Made by a program: the position numbers and the translations under genes | Part shown: positions 1-12,099 of the stretch, in pieces | Layout of the letters: each line of letters starts with the position of its first letter | How positions within the stretch are numbered: the stretch's first letter is position 1 | Notes under the pieces: generated by a model | What the model was told of the DNA's origin: nothing | Databases searched by the model: none | The model's input: the letters and a program-made list of their open reading frames with translations, nothing else | Assembly (NCBI GenBank): GCA_949987705.1 | Contig: OX465282.1 | Span: forward strand, 85,176,070 to 85,240,069 | Source of the DNA: Thereva unica | Taxonomy: Eukaryota; Arthropoda; Insecta; Diptera; Therevidae | Reading direction: 5' to 3' | DNA length: 64,000 nt

Positions 1-639
1 TGCAGTTGTGTTCGGTGCAGTCTCAAATCGCTATATTTTCCAAAAAACAACTCTGAAGTTTGTCCCTAGGTTTTGACGTCAAAGTTGTAACCCGCATGGT
101 AAGTCGAAGTACTCCAAATTGTCTCATTTTATCATAAAATTTTTTAAACGCACTTATTGTTCAGACACTAACGAACATGTGCATACATTTTGTGACAAAA
201 ATAAGTTGAAATTGGTTGATTTTTGGGCAAAACTGGCTAACGTGAACGTAGGTTACATTTAAATGTCAAAGTTGTAACTGCAATTAATTTGCTCATATTA
301 CATTAAATTCATCCCCGTAAAATTTCTTATGACCTATTGTAACTAGTTAAATCATATGTAACGTTTCCTTCGCTTAAATTGTTTCATGAATCTTAAAAAA
401 AGTAATTTAAGCGAATGTCAAAATTGTAACCATCCGAATTTAAAATGTCAAAATTGTAACCATATCATGTCATGTTTTCATAAAAAAATATGCGCATTGA
501 ATTTTTTAATGTTCTACATCAGAAAACATTTATTTATGAAGTAAGAAACACAAAAATATCATGGCACGATTGTGCTATCAATTTGAAATTTCATTTTTCC
601 AATTAGCTCAAGTTAAAGGTTCTGGAGAATCGCCCATAT
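1..639. repeat. Non-coding flank with recurring short motif
   Basis: No coding sequence is apparent. A motif close to TGTCAAAATTGTAACC recurs near positions 80, 265, 415 and 449, always in the same orientation. CACTA-type elements often carry short subterminal motif repeats next to their ends. The motif lies just upstream of a transposase-like reading frame, so it may be subterminal repeat sequence of that element. The motif is seen directly; the role is inferred. Confidence 0.4.
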
Positions 640-1668
640 ATGCACCAACATTATTTTCAAACTCCTTTGGAAGAAATTGGTGTGAATATGATTTCACAAA
701 TTGCAATTGATCCAATGCACCTCATCGATCTAGGTGTAACTAGGAAATTTTTGATGAGATTGCTGGAAAATAAAATTGTTTCGGTTTATAAAATAAATAA
801 TGGAATAAAGTGTAATATATCAGAACATCTAAAATCATTATATTGTTTTATTCCGAGTGAGTTTGCTAGAAAGCCGCGAGGTATTGAAGAAATTAGAAAC
901 TGGAAAGCGGTGGAATATCGCCAATTTATTTTATATACGGGGATTGTCATTTTAAAAAACAAGGTGCATGAAGATGTGTATTACACTTTTCTTCTCTTGC
1001 ATTGTGCGTACAGACTGATGTCTTGCCCCAGGAGTTTCAAAGCAAATCTTTCTACCGCACAAGAACTTTTAGAAACGTTTGTCGAAAATTTTTCAAATAT
1101 TTTTGGAGATGATAGTGTGACTTACAACATCCATCATCTTTTACACTTAACGGATAACATTAATCATCTGGGCATTTTAACTAATTTTTCTGCTTACTGC
1201 TTCGAGAACGAGATGCAGAATTTAAAGAGGCTAATTAAAAAACCATCTAAAATTTTGCAGCAGTTGTTCAACAAATTGAAGTTTGAAGACCTTGTTGTAC
1301 CAATTAAAGCTACTGGTTTTGCAATTACGAAAAACAAAATTAAGAATTATTCTTCCAACAAAATATTTTTGAGTTCTAAAGAACCAGATAATTACTGCTG
1401 CATAGCCCCTTGTACGCCCATCTATATATCAAATTTTCGACAAGATGAAGAAGGACAAAAGTTTGTTATTGGAAAAAGATTCCGAACCGTAGAAGATTTT
1501 TTTACAGAACCAATGCCATCGAAATCATCTTTGGGGATAACCTCAGCAGATATATGCCCTGACGGAACTGAAGAAAGTTTCAAAATTGAAAATATAATTT
1601 GCAAATTATTACGTTTACCCTTCAATAACAGATCAGTATTCCTACCAATCCTGCATTATTGTACATAA
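640..1668 (+). pseudogene. CACTA/EnSpm-type transposase C-terminal region (DUF4218-like), N-terminally incomplete
   Basis: The 342-residue open frame resembles the C-terminal part of Tnp2-type (CACTA/EnSpm) transposase proteins common in insect genomes. Recognisable blocks in order are PMHLIDLGVTRKFL near residue 26, NWKAVEYRQFILYTG near residue 88, YNIHHLLHLTDNI near residue 161 and FSAYCFENEMQNLKRL near residue 182. The catalytic DDE portion that normally precedes these blocks is not found upstream, so this is a fragment or an exon of a larger broken gene. The first ATG is used only because the frame opens there. Function would have been DNA transposition. The family call rests on remembered motif pattern. 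Confidence 0.6.
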
Positions 1669-1739
1669 ACATATAATTAATGCAGTGAGTAAAATAGATT
1701 TTTCTGAAATATTGAAATTTATACATTGAATTTTTCAGA

Positions 1740-2197
1740 ATGGCAGAAAAAAGGGAATCTGCGGAAGAAGACCACGTTCCTGGCAAACTTCGTAGGTGCA
1801 ATGCCGTAATAGGGGGAAGTATCTACTCCTCAGCATCAGGTAATTTCTAATTTTATCATTAAGGGAATATATGTCACTAAATTTAATTATAATTTTGTAG
1901 CAAGCACTAGCAAAGACTTGAAAGAGTACATAGATGATAAATTTAGGGAGATGAAAGGTAAATACATTCATTTATTTATTATTAAAAATTTGTTTAGTTT
2001 TCAATATTGTTTCAGAGTTTATCATAGAGCAAAATAAGAGCATATTAGAAGCTTCGGCTGTAAATGCTGCACTAATTAAGAAATTATATGCGCAAGAGGA
2101 GTATTTAAATAAAGAAAATATAAAGTTTCCCTTGGAGACTCCGCAAGACCTTGAAAATCTTGAGGCAAATATTACTGATGAAAATTTCAATTGCTAC
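1740..2197 (+). CDS. Candidate intron-containing companion gene of the transposon, unidentified
   Basis: Three exons with good GT-AG borders stay in one frame: 1740-1839, 1901-1957 and 2016-2197. They begin with ATG (MAEKRESAEED) and give a hydrophilic, charged product of about 113 residues up to a strong donor (TAC|gtaagt) at 2197. Further exons are uncertain: a frame continuing SSWSGKK near 2276 stops at 2338, and a block ending INH-stop lies near 2478-2579. I do not recognise the protein. Its place directly behind the transposase fragment suggests a second transposon-encoded protein, but a decaying host gene cannot be excluded. Confidence 0.35.
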
Positions 2198-2685
2198 GTA
2201 AGTGCTGCATACTTGTTAATTAAAAAAATTAAAAATCTTTTTTTGAAGGTGTCTTTGCTAAAAAAAAATAATTTTTCCTCATGGTCTGGAAAGAAACCTG
2301 GACAAGATCATGAAAGAAGATCTTGTTGCATTGTATAATTATGATGGAGGGCATTGAAAACTTCCATACAAAAAGTTTATAAAAATTAATCAATTATTTT
2401 CGAGTAAGAAAATTTCCACATTTTTTAATTTTTTATTTAAATCATATACTGTATGCGTATTTTTTCAGAAATATACAATGGCAATGATTATGTAAAAGCC
2501 ATCAGACGATCATTCCACCTTGTAAAAGGAAGAATAAATAAGAGAATATTTATGGAGAGAAATCGAATTAACCATTAGTTTTATTCTTAATTATATTTGA
2601 TAATTTTATTTGAATATTTTTTCGTTGTTGCTTTTTTTAAATTACGTTTTTATACTGAATATATGATTTTTGTTTGAAATTTGTT

Positions 2686-2832
2686 TTTCTTCGATTCCGA
2701 ACAGATTTTATTTCTTCGATTCCGAACAGATTCTATTTCTTCGATTACGAACAGATTCTATTTCTTCGATTCCAAACAGATTCCATTAATTCGATTCCGA
2801 GCAGATTCTACTTCATCAATTCTGAATCGATT
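2686..2832. repeat. Minisatellite, about 25-bp unit
   Basis: About six tandem copies of a unit close to TTCTTCGATTCCGAACAGA. Spacing is near 25 bp and divergence grows toward the right end. Open frames through it are repeat artefacts. Confidence 0.85.
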
Positions 2833-2884
2833 AAGAGTAATGCAGATGGGGATCAATTTATTACGTCCTATGACATAACTGTGC

Positions 2885-4074
2885 AAAAGTAATAAATTCT
2901 TTGTGTGGTTGGTAATCTAAAGTGGAATCAAGTCGGAATGCATAGAATGGATTCTAGACCAATTCTGTAATTATACTTTTCCCAACTGGGTACCCATACG
3001 CTATTATGGTGTACATTATCGATATTGGTGCTCACTGTATTATGATGGACAGCGAATGTTAGGTGGGTAGGCGAGTGACGTGACTATGAGGGATACGAGT
3101 GAATGATACTGTCGATATCTACAGGCGTATCGAGGAAAATGTAACTTCACACGTTACCTTGCGACAATTAAATACGAATTCTTTTGATTTGCTCGCCAGA
3201 AATCTATTAGATTGACAATGAGAACCCCAATTTAAGGTCGAAGTGACATCTGTCTTGCAAAAAAAAACGCGAGCAGCCAAAATACATGGCATTTGACACT
3301 AGCATTACTGCCCGTACCAGTCATCTTGGGGGGGATTTGAAAGCCTGGTCGGGAGACCGTTTAAAGGCAGTATGTCGGCGCGACAATGGACGAATATCTT
3401 TGATAGAGCCACTTACAATCAAATGGCTATGCGTTGATCGACTGCCCTGCCTTGGTGGCGCCAAGCTTAGAAAAATTTAGCTGAGCCATAAATTCCAGTT
3501 GCCCTTCTTCACAGTTGAGATATTCAATTTGTGAACGAATTGCTTTTCTGCAGCATGCGCAACAAAGGGAGGTGGCGGTAATGGCGTTCAGCTTTTATTT
3601 CGGCGGTAGAAATAAGTGGTAATAACTTTTGGTTGGTCTACATTATAAGGGCGTTTGATCGATTAATTTGACGAAAGATTATCATCAGATTTAAAGCGTG
3701 AAACTGCATTATATATTTTATTGATCATCATAATTTAGTTGTCCTCAATTGTTCAAGATATTTCAAGTTTTGTTGATCACACATAAACTATTCAAACCAT
3801 CTCAATCTTATTGCTAAAATGAAACACATTAAAAGACTTAATTTAATAAACAAAAATATTTATTCTAGAATTATATTATTTTACCTTATGCGATGATTAC
3901 CTGTGAAATTATGTTTTATAATTTTAGAATAAAATATTTAAGCTTTATGGACTGTGAAATGTAATTATAAATCTTTGAGTCGCACAAAATTAGCTTTCAG
4001 CTATTATCAAACAAATATTTAAGTGAATTGAGAAGAAAAATTCTGCTGTGAAGTTTCAGTAGCCATGTTAGAAC
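2885..4074. other. Intergenic stretch, no gene recognised
   Basis: No conserved protein, RNA gene or mobile-element end is seen. The last part, below about 4070, should hold the PFDN2 3' untranslated region. An AATAAA read on the minus strand at about 3857-3862 is a possible poly(A) signal. Confidence 0.5.
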
Positions 4075-4585
4075 CTAGTTCGAGACGAGAACGGTTCTAT
4101 TATCTTGGGCTTCTGGTTTCTCTGCATCACCACCACCTTGACTTTGAGCAGGCGGATCATACCCACGAATAGTTATATTATGCTGCTCTTTAAACTTATT
4201 TATTTCTTGTCCTTTCTTTGCTAACTGGTCTGTAACAGCGACGATGGTTTTCTGAAGGAATTCATTATTTTCAACAAGCTGTGGAAGCACTTCCTTTACT
4301 GTTCTCTCACAGAGTACACCGCCAATAAGCCGAAAACACTTACGATTTTCATCTACGTTTTTCAATGTTTCTATCACAGTTCTAAAAAATAAAATAGAAA
4401 AAGGGTAAATTACATTTCCTCGTGCAAATGTTTAGTGAGGTTATGCAAATATACTTGTGTTCTTTAAGGTCCATTTCAAGCGCATTTAAGCTGTTTGCTA
4501 TATTTCTTTGCTCATTTCTTAATGTTTGAAATTCACCAAGTATTTTTTCATTTTGTTTCTGTGCCTTTGCAGCATCTGAAGCCAT
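4075..4585 (-). CDS. PFDN2: Prefoldin subunit 2
   Basis: Beta-type subunit of the hexameric prefoldin chaperone, which hands unfolded actin and tubulin to the CCT chaperonin in the cytosol. Two exons on the minus strand: 4585-4455 and 4381-4075, with a 73-bp GT-AG intron. The splice restores EHKTVIETLK, and the product is 145 residues, the usual size for this family. Diagnostic blocks are NEQRNIANSLNALEMDLKEH in exon 1, and ENRKCFRLIGGVLCERTVKEV and HNITIRGYD in exon 2. The layout is the expected coiled coil, beta hairpin, coiled coil. The start ATG (MASDAAKAQ) gives the normal short N-terminus. The upstream flank carries nested foldback MITEs within about 240 bp. Confidence 0.94.
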
Positions 4586-4912
4586 TTTATTTATAATTTG
4601 TTAAACAGTTGCACATAGAAAAAACCGAAAAAGTATCGGACGAACTGACAAGTATAATTTGACAGTTTCTAATAATACACAAAAACTCGAAAAGGGAATA
4701 ATCGAGTCTCGAATAGGTGTAACAGTACCCAGGGGCCAAGGTTTCCAAGGTCAATTTTTCCGGATACATTGCCTTACAACTTTTGATATTGATGGAATAG
4801 ATTCTATTTCAAAGAGAATAAAGGTAGGGACACACTGAGCCCACGTACGCAACGTATGCAACGCGTTATTAAATCTAAACGGTTGAATTTGTATCCCTAG
4901 AAACACACTTAT

Positions 4913-5207
4913 GGCCCATTTTACATGATGAAACACAAAACATAAAGTTTCCAGCAAGCTTAGGCTAGGGGTGAGAGAGGGCTTGAGGGGACGTGAAATT
5001 TTGCCAACAAACTTTTGGAAGCAACTTTGCGGAAACAGTTTGACAGCTACAGGTTTGTTCTTGTTTTTTCTCTGATTTCTTTGTAAAAAGAGAAATGAGA
5101 AGTTTACTCATGTAGACACCGATGAAGTTTTTGAGGAAACTCCAAAAGGGAACTAGCGATTGCAGGCAACTTTGTTTCGTTTCGTGTTTCATCGTGTAAA
5201 ATGAGCC
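4913..5207. mobile_element. Foldback MITE copy A, nested
   Basis: Ends match GGCCCATTTTACATGATGAAA in inverted orientation (right end GTAAAATGAGCC). It is flanked on both sides by TAT, which would fit a 3-bp target duplication of PIF/Harbinger type. The interior shares sequence with the adjacent copy B. Confidence 0.6.
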
Positions 5208-5214
5208 TATCATA

Positions 5215-5380
5215 GGCCCATTTTACACGTTGAAACATGAAACAAAAAGTTTCGCTTAGTTTGATGGGGAGAGGTGAGAAAGGGCTTGGGGGGACACGTG
5301 TTTTCTCAAGCCCTCTCTCACGTCTCGCCATCAAACTGAGCGAAACTTTCTGTTTCGTGTTTCATCGTGTAAAATGGGCC
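5215..5380. mobile_element. Foldback MITE copy B, near-perfect hairpin
   Basis: About 165 bp that folds on itself almost completely. The left arm starts GGCCCATTTTACACG and the right arm ends TGTAAAATGGGCC, with matching arms of about 75-80 bp around a short GACACGTG-containing loop. It lies 7 bp from copy A and belongs to the same family. Confidence 0.75.
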
Positions 5381-5483
5381 ATACGCACTGTCACACGCGT
5401 CCCACGCAACGTTATATCTGTCGATCCAGATCGGCGCGGGCTACGTTGCGTACGTGGGCTCAGTGTGTCCCTATCCCTACCTT

Positions 5484-8400
5484 AAATTAAGAAACGCACC
5501 AGGAATGACAGTAAACAAACTGAAGAAAAGTGCTGATTTATGCAAAAGAGTTGTCGTGTATTTTAAAATGATTGTGGGACCTATTGTTTGAAAGTGATGA
5601 TGAATGAAAGAGCACCTAAACGTAAACGTTTTGAGAGTTTATAAAAAAATTTATTAGAAATTGAAACCCGGAGTATAGAGATTGAATGTGGAAAAGCAAA
5701 TTAACATTTTGAGCTGCAACTTTTGATGACGATATGGTATTTGGCGAATACCGAAGATACATGGTTGTCGCTTTCTTGCCAAATGGCATAATTATGACAA
5801 TAGTATATTTGTGAAAGTTAGGTTAATTCCTTTTATTTTAAAAATGTTCCTCCTCATGAGGTAGTTTAAAAAGAATACATTCCGAATATTTCGAATGAAT
5901 AATGAAACGCTTCATCTATCAATTCGAATCTTGGGAATAAATAAAATTTTGCCGATCACCGTACTAGGCTTAATTTTTGCCTTGTTCGAGTGATGAAGAA
6001 TAGTGGAAAGTTTTTTCTTTCGGTCAAATTTTAATTTTAAAACAAATTTTAACAGCTGCATTCGACTTTTTTTTTTAAACAAAAAATTACTAGATAATTT
6101 CTGGAGTCAAAAATTTGACTAATAAAAGCTGAACTAGATGTATAGTTCTTCCCCATACAAATCTAAAGACCCCGGTTTATCGGGCTTTCTATCGAGTTTT
6201 GAGACATTTCAAAATGTCCCTTCTCAGGAATTTCGGTCGAGAAAATGTAATTTAAAAATAAGAGAGAACTGACGAGAGCAAATAAACAGTAGTAGTAACA
6301 AATAATTGATTTTTTAGAAACTTATTTATTATTTTCTAATCGGGATTTCGTGTAACAGTTGTCAACTGACATTTATGTAACTTCCGTTTAGTTTAGAAAT
6401 TTTTAGGTACTGAAGATGGCGCTTCATAATATTTCCCTTGTCGTTTTTTTAATGAACTCGATGGAAGAACTACAATAGGTAGTTCATTAAAAAAACGCGG
6501 CTATAGCCTCCACAACTAGAAAATACATCTACTAGGAAAAGTGAGGGCTAGAGTAGGAGCCAATATTCAATTCCGAATTTGCTACTTTTACCACGGACAC
6601 TTCGAAATTACAAAGTGTGCCAAAATACATTTCACAAATTGAATGATAACAAAGTGTCAAACGAATGTTTGGATAAAATTTCCCTACAATTCAAAAATTT
6701 CCTTACAAATTGACATTTGAAATGAAACTTGGCACAGTCCCTTAAAACAGAATGATAATAATTTATTCTATCATTGTCAAAAACAATATATTAATATAAG
6801 TAATTATATATATCTAACTATACATTGCTTGAAAATTTCATCAAACTCGGGCGTGGAGGATATGTTTATCTTCATTTTGTTTTTAACTTACTATTAGTTT
6901 ACTAATTAATTACTTCCGATTGCAACAACAACGAACATTATTTTATGAATATCCTATCTTACATCGAAGTAGTATGGCAATGCTACTGTTATCGCAGCAT
7001 ATTTCGAGAATGTAAAATGACATATCCCACTTGCACCCGCCTTGCCGTGGAAGCCGTGTAAAGTTAAAATATTGGTTAATTGCTACTTGTGCAGATTTTA
7101 AAAGTTTAAAAAAATGATTAAAAGTCTGGTAGACTTCGTTAATTACTGGTACTTCAGGTATTTAATGGTGACAGAACTGTACATGGTTGAGAAGTGGGAA
7201 AGAGTAACAATTCGTATGGAGCATGTCATTTATCAGGAATTACTTTATTACTAATCAGATATCTTTGCAGATGTGATATTTCTTATTCTATTTTTGCTAT
7301 TTTGGTATTTCAATTATTCAGTATTACTTTCATTTACTGGAAATCTGCTGGGCGTGACACCGATTTCTACAGCTCTAGATAATAGTCCGAAGATGGCTTA
7401 GAAGTTTTTCAACTGGAAAAAAACTTTTCCATTAACATTTTTTATTAATTAAGTTTAAAAGTGTAAAATACTTAGCCACCTGTATATACATTTTATACCT
7501 TTTTACTGTTACGGTATAGATATTGTCAAATTTTTGATAAATTTTTATTTTTTTCACTAGAATTGCCCGAAATTTGATAAATTTTATAAAACAATTTTTA
7601 TGCGGGCCAGCTAGAACCTGTGCACAGAGTATTTGTGGTTTATTTAGAGATGAGAATGTTGTAGGTGTATTTTTGCGTTCCTAAAAAAACTTATACAAGA
7701 AAGCGTCTTTCAATCCCTATTTGCATTGCAACAAACAATTGGGACATGTAGCCCGATAAGTTAAACATTTTTTTCTATAGTTATAATAAACTATTTAGAT
7801 TAAGTACTATTTGTTTATATTCAATCAAAAAATCATACAAGTAGGGTGCTGTCAATAATGCACGTAGCGTGCGCAATTGACTTCTTCAGCTACAGTCTAC
7901 AGACTTTCAATCATGTGTTTTTGACTAAAAGCTGTATCAGAACTTAATTTTCAAGCAGCGGCAACAGTAGCACTACAAACAGCATACTGCCTTTTAAATC
8001 AGAATTGTAGCAGCACCAGACTATAGTTTCCAGACTGAAATGTTAAAATATGCTGCCGTTGAATGGGCCTTAAGTTTTATCTTCACGCTTGATGGTAGGA
8101 CGCAACGTGTGGCCAATGCTCGAACTACGTGTCCAATGTTCGTACTTGGACACGTTCGGGCTGATGTCGATATTGCTTCAATTGTTGGAAGCCAACATTC
8201 GAATGAAACGTTCACCGCATTGTGTAGAACCGGCTTATGCTAACAAATTAGTGAACACGGCAGTTTTAGATAATATCAACGGAACAAGGAGTAACTTCTT
8301 TAACACAGAAGCGGAGAGAATTTAAAGAACGGAGAGTAACCCTCATAGTATAGTTACATATATAACAGTAAGATACGAGCTTCGGACGGAAGAAAGAATG

Positions 8401-8939
8401 CTGGCCCAGATTTGCAGTGGTAGACCAACGGGAAAAAACGCGCAGGAGAACCAAGAAATAGTGCTTGAATATATACGACAATTTCATATAACAAACTAGC
8501 AAGTCGTAGAAACCACTGGAAGATGAAGGCTTCTTTGCTGAAAGTCGAGTTTGATGACAAGTCGTTTGTTTGGGCTGAGGAAAGTGACGTTTCAGTCAAA
8601 TTACGACTTCCAGCACAGTGGTCTAGAGTGGAAATGCTTAGCTGAGTTTGGACCCCTGAACTGAAAGTCGTGATTATACTGAAAGGTCACTTTCTTCATT
8701 TCAACGAATCTTCGTTGGCTTTCGTTAAACCATCCACACAGCACCAATGAACGTCAGCGAATCCGATTCGCTACCCTTCGTTGGCCCGGTGTGTACGCAG
8801 CATTAGATGAACGGGGAATTGGAATGAAGGGCTTCATCTGTTGCTCGTCAAGTCAACGAAGATTCGTTGGCGTTCGCTTGCAACCCGTAGCGTGGCGGTA
8901 ACATCAAAGGAAACAAGCCATTTGAGCGAATGTGGTGTG
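5484..8939. other. Long gene-free stretch with decayed repeats
   Basis: No host gene is recognised. A 16-bp inverted repeat (GTTTTTTTAATGAACT) sits at about 6447-6498. Sequence related by inversion, containing ACGAATCTTCGT, occurs near 8703 and 8854 and may mark an old MITE. Short open frames near 7194, 8040 and 8266 have no recognisable motifs. Confidence 0.4.
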
Positions 8940-9165
8940 GACGGGCATCGAAGTTTAACCAACGATTGTCAGGCTCGAAGGCAATGTGAGAATACTGCTT
9001 GCTGAAGAACGGCTGGATGAAGTCCTCAAAGAGATGAATCGAAATAAAATCAATATCATGGGACTTAGCGAGACCAGAATATATCTGTCCAAACGGTGAG
9101 TCCTTCCTATATTCTGGAAGAAACGAAACTGAAAGCCATAGGAGTGGCATTATACTTACCAAAGA

Positions 9166-9511
9166 GGGCCTGTACTCCCGAAGACGAGACGATATAGAAA
9201 CGAAACGAAATAGCAAGACGAGACGAAAATATATTTCCTACTCCTGAAGACGATAATCTCGAACTTCCTTGTTTTTGCAAATTTTGACCTATTATGCAAA
9301 ATAAATTTAAATTATCAAAACAATTAACAATCCCAACTTACATTTTAATCTCAAAACCGCTGACACACAACAAGCACTAACGTCTAAACGCAGACGATTG
9401 CAAATGTGTCATCGTTTGTTTAGACGAAAACGAGACGAAATCGTCTTCGCAGGTAGCATTTTGACAAAACGGTTTCGTTTTCGTCTCGTTTCGTCTTCGG
9501 GAGTTCAGGCC
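9166..9511. mobile_element. MITE with GGGCCTGTACTCCCGAAG ends
   Basis: The left end reads GGGCCTGTACTCCCGAAGAC. The right end is the inverse (GTCTTCGGGAGTTCAGGCCC). Internal CGAGACGA motifs are also inverted between the halves. About 346 bp with no coding content, inserted in a LINE endonuclease remnant. Confidence 0.75.
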
Positions 9512-9993
9512 CAGGTCCAGCCTCATTTTAAAAAAAAGTTCAGGCCAAAAGTTTCTGAGGATTATTACCTACAGTACAGTAATCCAATGCTATGCATTAC
9601 AGTAATCCAATGCTATGCTCCAATTGAAGACGCAGAAGATGACATCAAAGACGAGTTCTATATGCGACTAGATGAGGTTTCCGCTCTATTCTAAGGGGAG
9701 TATTAATGGGTGACTTAAACGCACAGATCGGGCCCGACAACACCGGCACACCATTGGAAATGAAGGCCTAAACCAAGTTACCAATAAAAATGGTGAGCTT
9801 TTCGTTGACTTTTGTAGTTCCCACCAATTCATGGTAAGTGGAACTTACTTTTGCCACAAGAAGATACACAAAGAGACCTGGGTATCGCCCGATGGTAGAA
9901 CGAGATGGAGTGGCCGTCAACCGCAGATGGAGAACTATTCTGGAGTATGTCAGGAGCAGACACTGGAAGCGACCACCATTTGGTTGCAGCAAC

Positions 9994-10232
9994 GGACCTT
10001 TTCGTAAACGTCAAAGCAACAGAGCAACTGAGCAACAACGCATCGGCAACAAAGCAGCGCAAACTTCTCTTCGCAAACTTTTGCATACATTCGAAATTGG
10101 CTGCGCTGTTGTATTGATTGTTGCGCAACAAACTTGAATCTTGTACGTTTCCGAACGAATGACTTTGGATCATCTGCGTTTACGAACTCGTTGCATCGTT
10201 GCAAAGCATACGTATGCGTTTACGAAAAGGCC
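9994..10232. mobile_element. Small MITE with GGACCTTTTCGTAAACG ends
   Basis: The left end is GGACCTTTTCGTAAACG and the right end is CGTTTACGAAAAGGCC, an inverted match of about 16 bp. About 239 bp, non-coding, inserted in the same LINE remnant. Confidence 0.65.
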
Positions 10233-10375
10233 CAACTATTCGCCTTAAAATCGCCGCAATCAGAAACGTACAACGCGATGCTATAAACCGTAGACGGTTC
10301 AACGTAGATCTTCTGCAACAAATATTAAACCAACAAATCGTTTCTAACGACACAAATATTGAAATCTGGTGAATC

Positions 10376-11270
10376 TAGTTTAGTTGCTATGGATATCTCC
10401 AAAGATTTTGATAGAGTATGGCACTCTGCCTTGTGAGCTAAACTCAAAGCTATAGGAATTGACTCGCTTCGGCTTCGATACAAGACAGACAGGTGCCAGA
10501 TCCTGTCTTGATCGTGAACTAATGTCTAACTCTATTAATAACGACATTAATCTCATTCTAGAGTGGGGAAGGAAGAATCGTGTCGAATTCAACCCCACCA
10601 AAACCAAGTACTGTCATATTTCAAAAAAAAGTTCAACACCATCCTTGACAGTGGGTGACTTTGAACTAATGGCCGACCCATCCCTACACATCTTAGGTGT
10701 GACATTAATCAAAGACTTGCGATGGAATGGCCGCATATTTCAAATCGCCAAACAAGCATTCCAGTGCTTGGGATTTCTTAAGAGGTGCAAGTTCCTCCTC
10801 CAGCCATCGGCCCGTGCTGTTATATATAAATCCTACATTCGGCCTCTTCTCGAATATAACTCCCTCGTTTGGGGCGGCACTCCAATAACCACCTTGGCAT
10901 GGTTAGATAAGGTCCAAAAACAATCCCGTTAATGGATGACCATACCGCTTGCTCCACCATCGACCCCTGAGCCACCGTAGGAATGTAGCAGCACTGATAA
11001 AATTTTATCGCTACTATCTTAGTTCCTCCGAGCACTCGTCTCGCTCCCACCACTTGCAGCTTCGACAGTCGATAATCGATAAGTGTCGCTTGTCGATTAG
11101 GTATCGACACTCGAAATAGGGGCTTCAGTCTCCCGCTATTTGTCCCTTCAAGCGCCAAACATAATCAGGCCCAATATTGGCGTTTATTTAACAAAGCTTC
11201 GCTTTTGGAAGGGATTTAACAATATTGTAATAGAGAGTAGGATGATTAAACGTCTAGTTAAAAATTGTCG
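10376..11270 (+). pseudogene. CR1/Daphne-like LINE reverse transcriptase fragment
   Basis: The fragment begins with the RT block AMDISKDFDRVWHSAL near 10387. A longer open segment at 10459-10932 carries KYCHISKK, LHILGVTLIKDLRWN, YKSYIRPLLEYNSLVWGG and LDKVQKQSR. Decayed C-terminal sequence (HRRNVAALIKFYRYYL) follows to about 11,160. The order matches the RT and thumb region of CR1/Daphne-like non-LTR elements. The YADD catalytic segment is missing, so it is not functional. Confidence 0.75.
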
Positions 11271-12098
11271 CTAAATTAGACGATCTATTTCGGTTTTTCC
11301 AAAGTGTTTCGGGCATAAACGCGACATTTGTTGCAGATCCGGTAGGACACTGCGCTGCTGTTCTTGTCCAAGCCGCAATATCATTCCCGCAACACAAAAC
11401 AGGGGTTCCGCACTTTTTCTGGAACAGTCTTTCTCATTGATAGCTGTAGTAAGGTGGCCGCTGCAGTATATCGTTCGTATCATTGTTCTTTAATGCATCC
11501 CGGGATCCACAGTAACAACCAAAACCAATTCAACTTCTACGGGCCTGTTTCTGAACTCGAAAGTGGAATCCCGTAGGCGTAAAATTTTTCACAAATGTAC
11601 CCAAGTTCTGTTCCCGTACTTTTACGTGCCCTTCCTATCGAGCAGATATTCACGAAATTTTAGTTCCGCTGCCTCTTTCAGAAGCCAAAAACACTTGTTA
11701 CTTTCCTTTTTTAGTCGAAACAAATGAAAGTTATGTTGCCTTCTTCTAGATTTGTACGAAATCACCCAAAAATTGTTTGTTTTTACTATTCTCGATTTTT
11801 TCATTAAACTTCCCTCAAGTATGTAAGTTTTCATGTGAAAAGCACGGGAACAGACCTGAGATTAATTAAAATCATTTTTAAAGGAATGGATAAGTTTATT
11901 CCAGATAAACGAATGAGTTTTTTTATTCAACAAACTGAAAATCAACGCATATGACGTGGTTATTATTAATTTTTTTTTAAAGAAATAGAATCCTTTAAGT
12001 AAAGAGTCATCTTTCATCCTTATTATAAATAGACACTTAAAAGCGTTAAATATTATAATCACGCGCAGGCGTAAAAGATGACTCCAGAAACAACAATA
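11271..12098. other. Intergenic stretch downstream of FBXO28
   Basis: No gene seen. A weak inverted pair (GGGCCTGTTTCTGAACTCG near 11,539 and GGGAACAGACCTGAG near 11,841) may bound a decayed MITE. The right edge holds the FBXO28 3' region. Confidence 0.4.
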
Positions 12099-12099
12099 T

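Larger units (their letters stand above)
4822..5483. mobile_element. MITE with inverted ends AGGTAGGGACACACTGAGCC
   Basis: The left end reads AGGTAGGGACACACTGAGCC followed by CACGTACGCAACGTA. The right end is its inverted complement, with a small internal duplication near 5470. The inner part holds two further foldback elements, so the outer element is the oldest. No coding capacity. The superfamily is not decided because the target duplication is unclear. Confidence 0.75.
8970..10375 (+). pseudogene. RTE-like LINE endonuclease domain, broken and interrupted
   Basis: Pieces of an apurinic-endonuclease-like (EEP) domain run left to right in changing frames. They include NKINIMGLSETRIY near 9040, IQCYAPIEDAEDD near 9610, NGELFVDFCSSHQFM near 9790 and GSDHHLVAATDL near 9970. 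This order matches the endonuclease of RTE/BovB-like LINEs. Several frameshifts and stops make it dead. Two MITEs split it, at 9166-9511 and 9994-10232, and recognisable LINE sequence resumes after each. Confidence 0.7.

Noticed and set aside
3286..3480. Open frame in a GC-richer intergenic stretch
   Set aside because: 64 codons, no motif, no splice partners. The stretch may be a decayed gene or repeat, but nothing supports coding.
6137..6476. Possible MITE with TATAGTTCTTCC / GGAAGAACTACA ends
   Set aside because: Only about 10-12 bp of inverted match, no target duplication, no internal symmetry. Could be chance.
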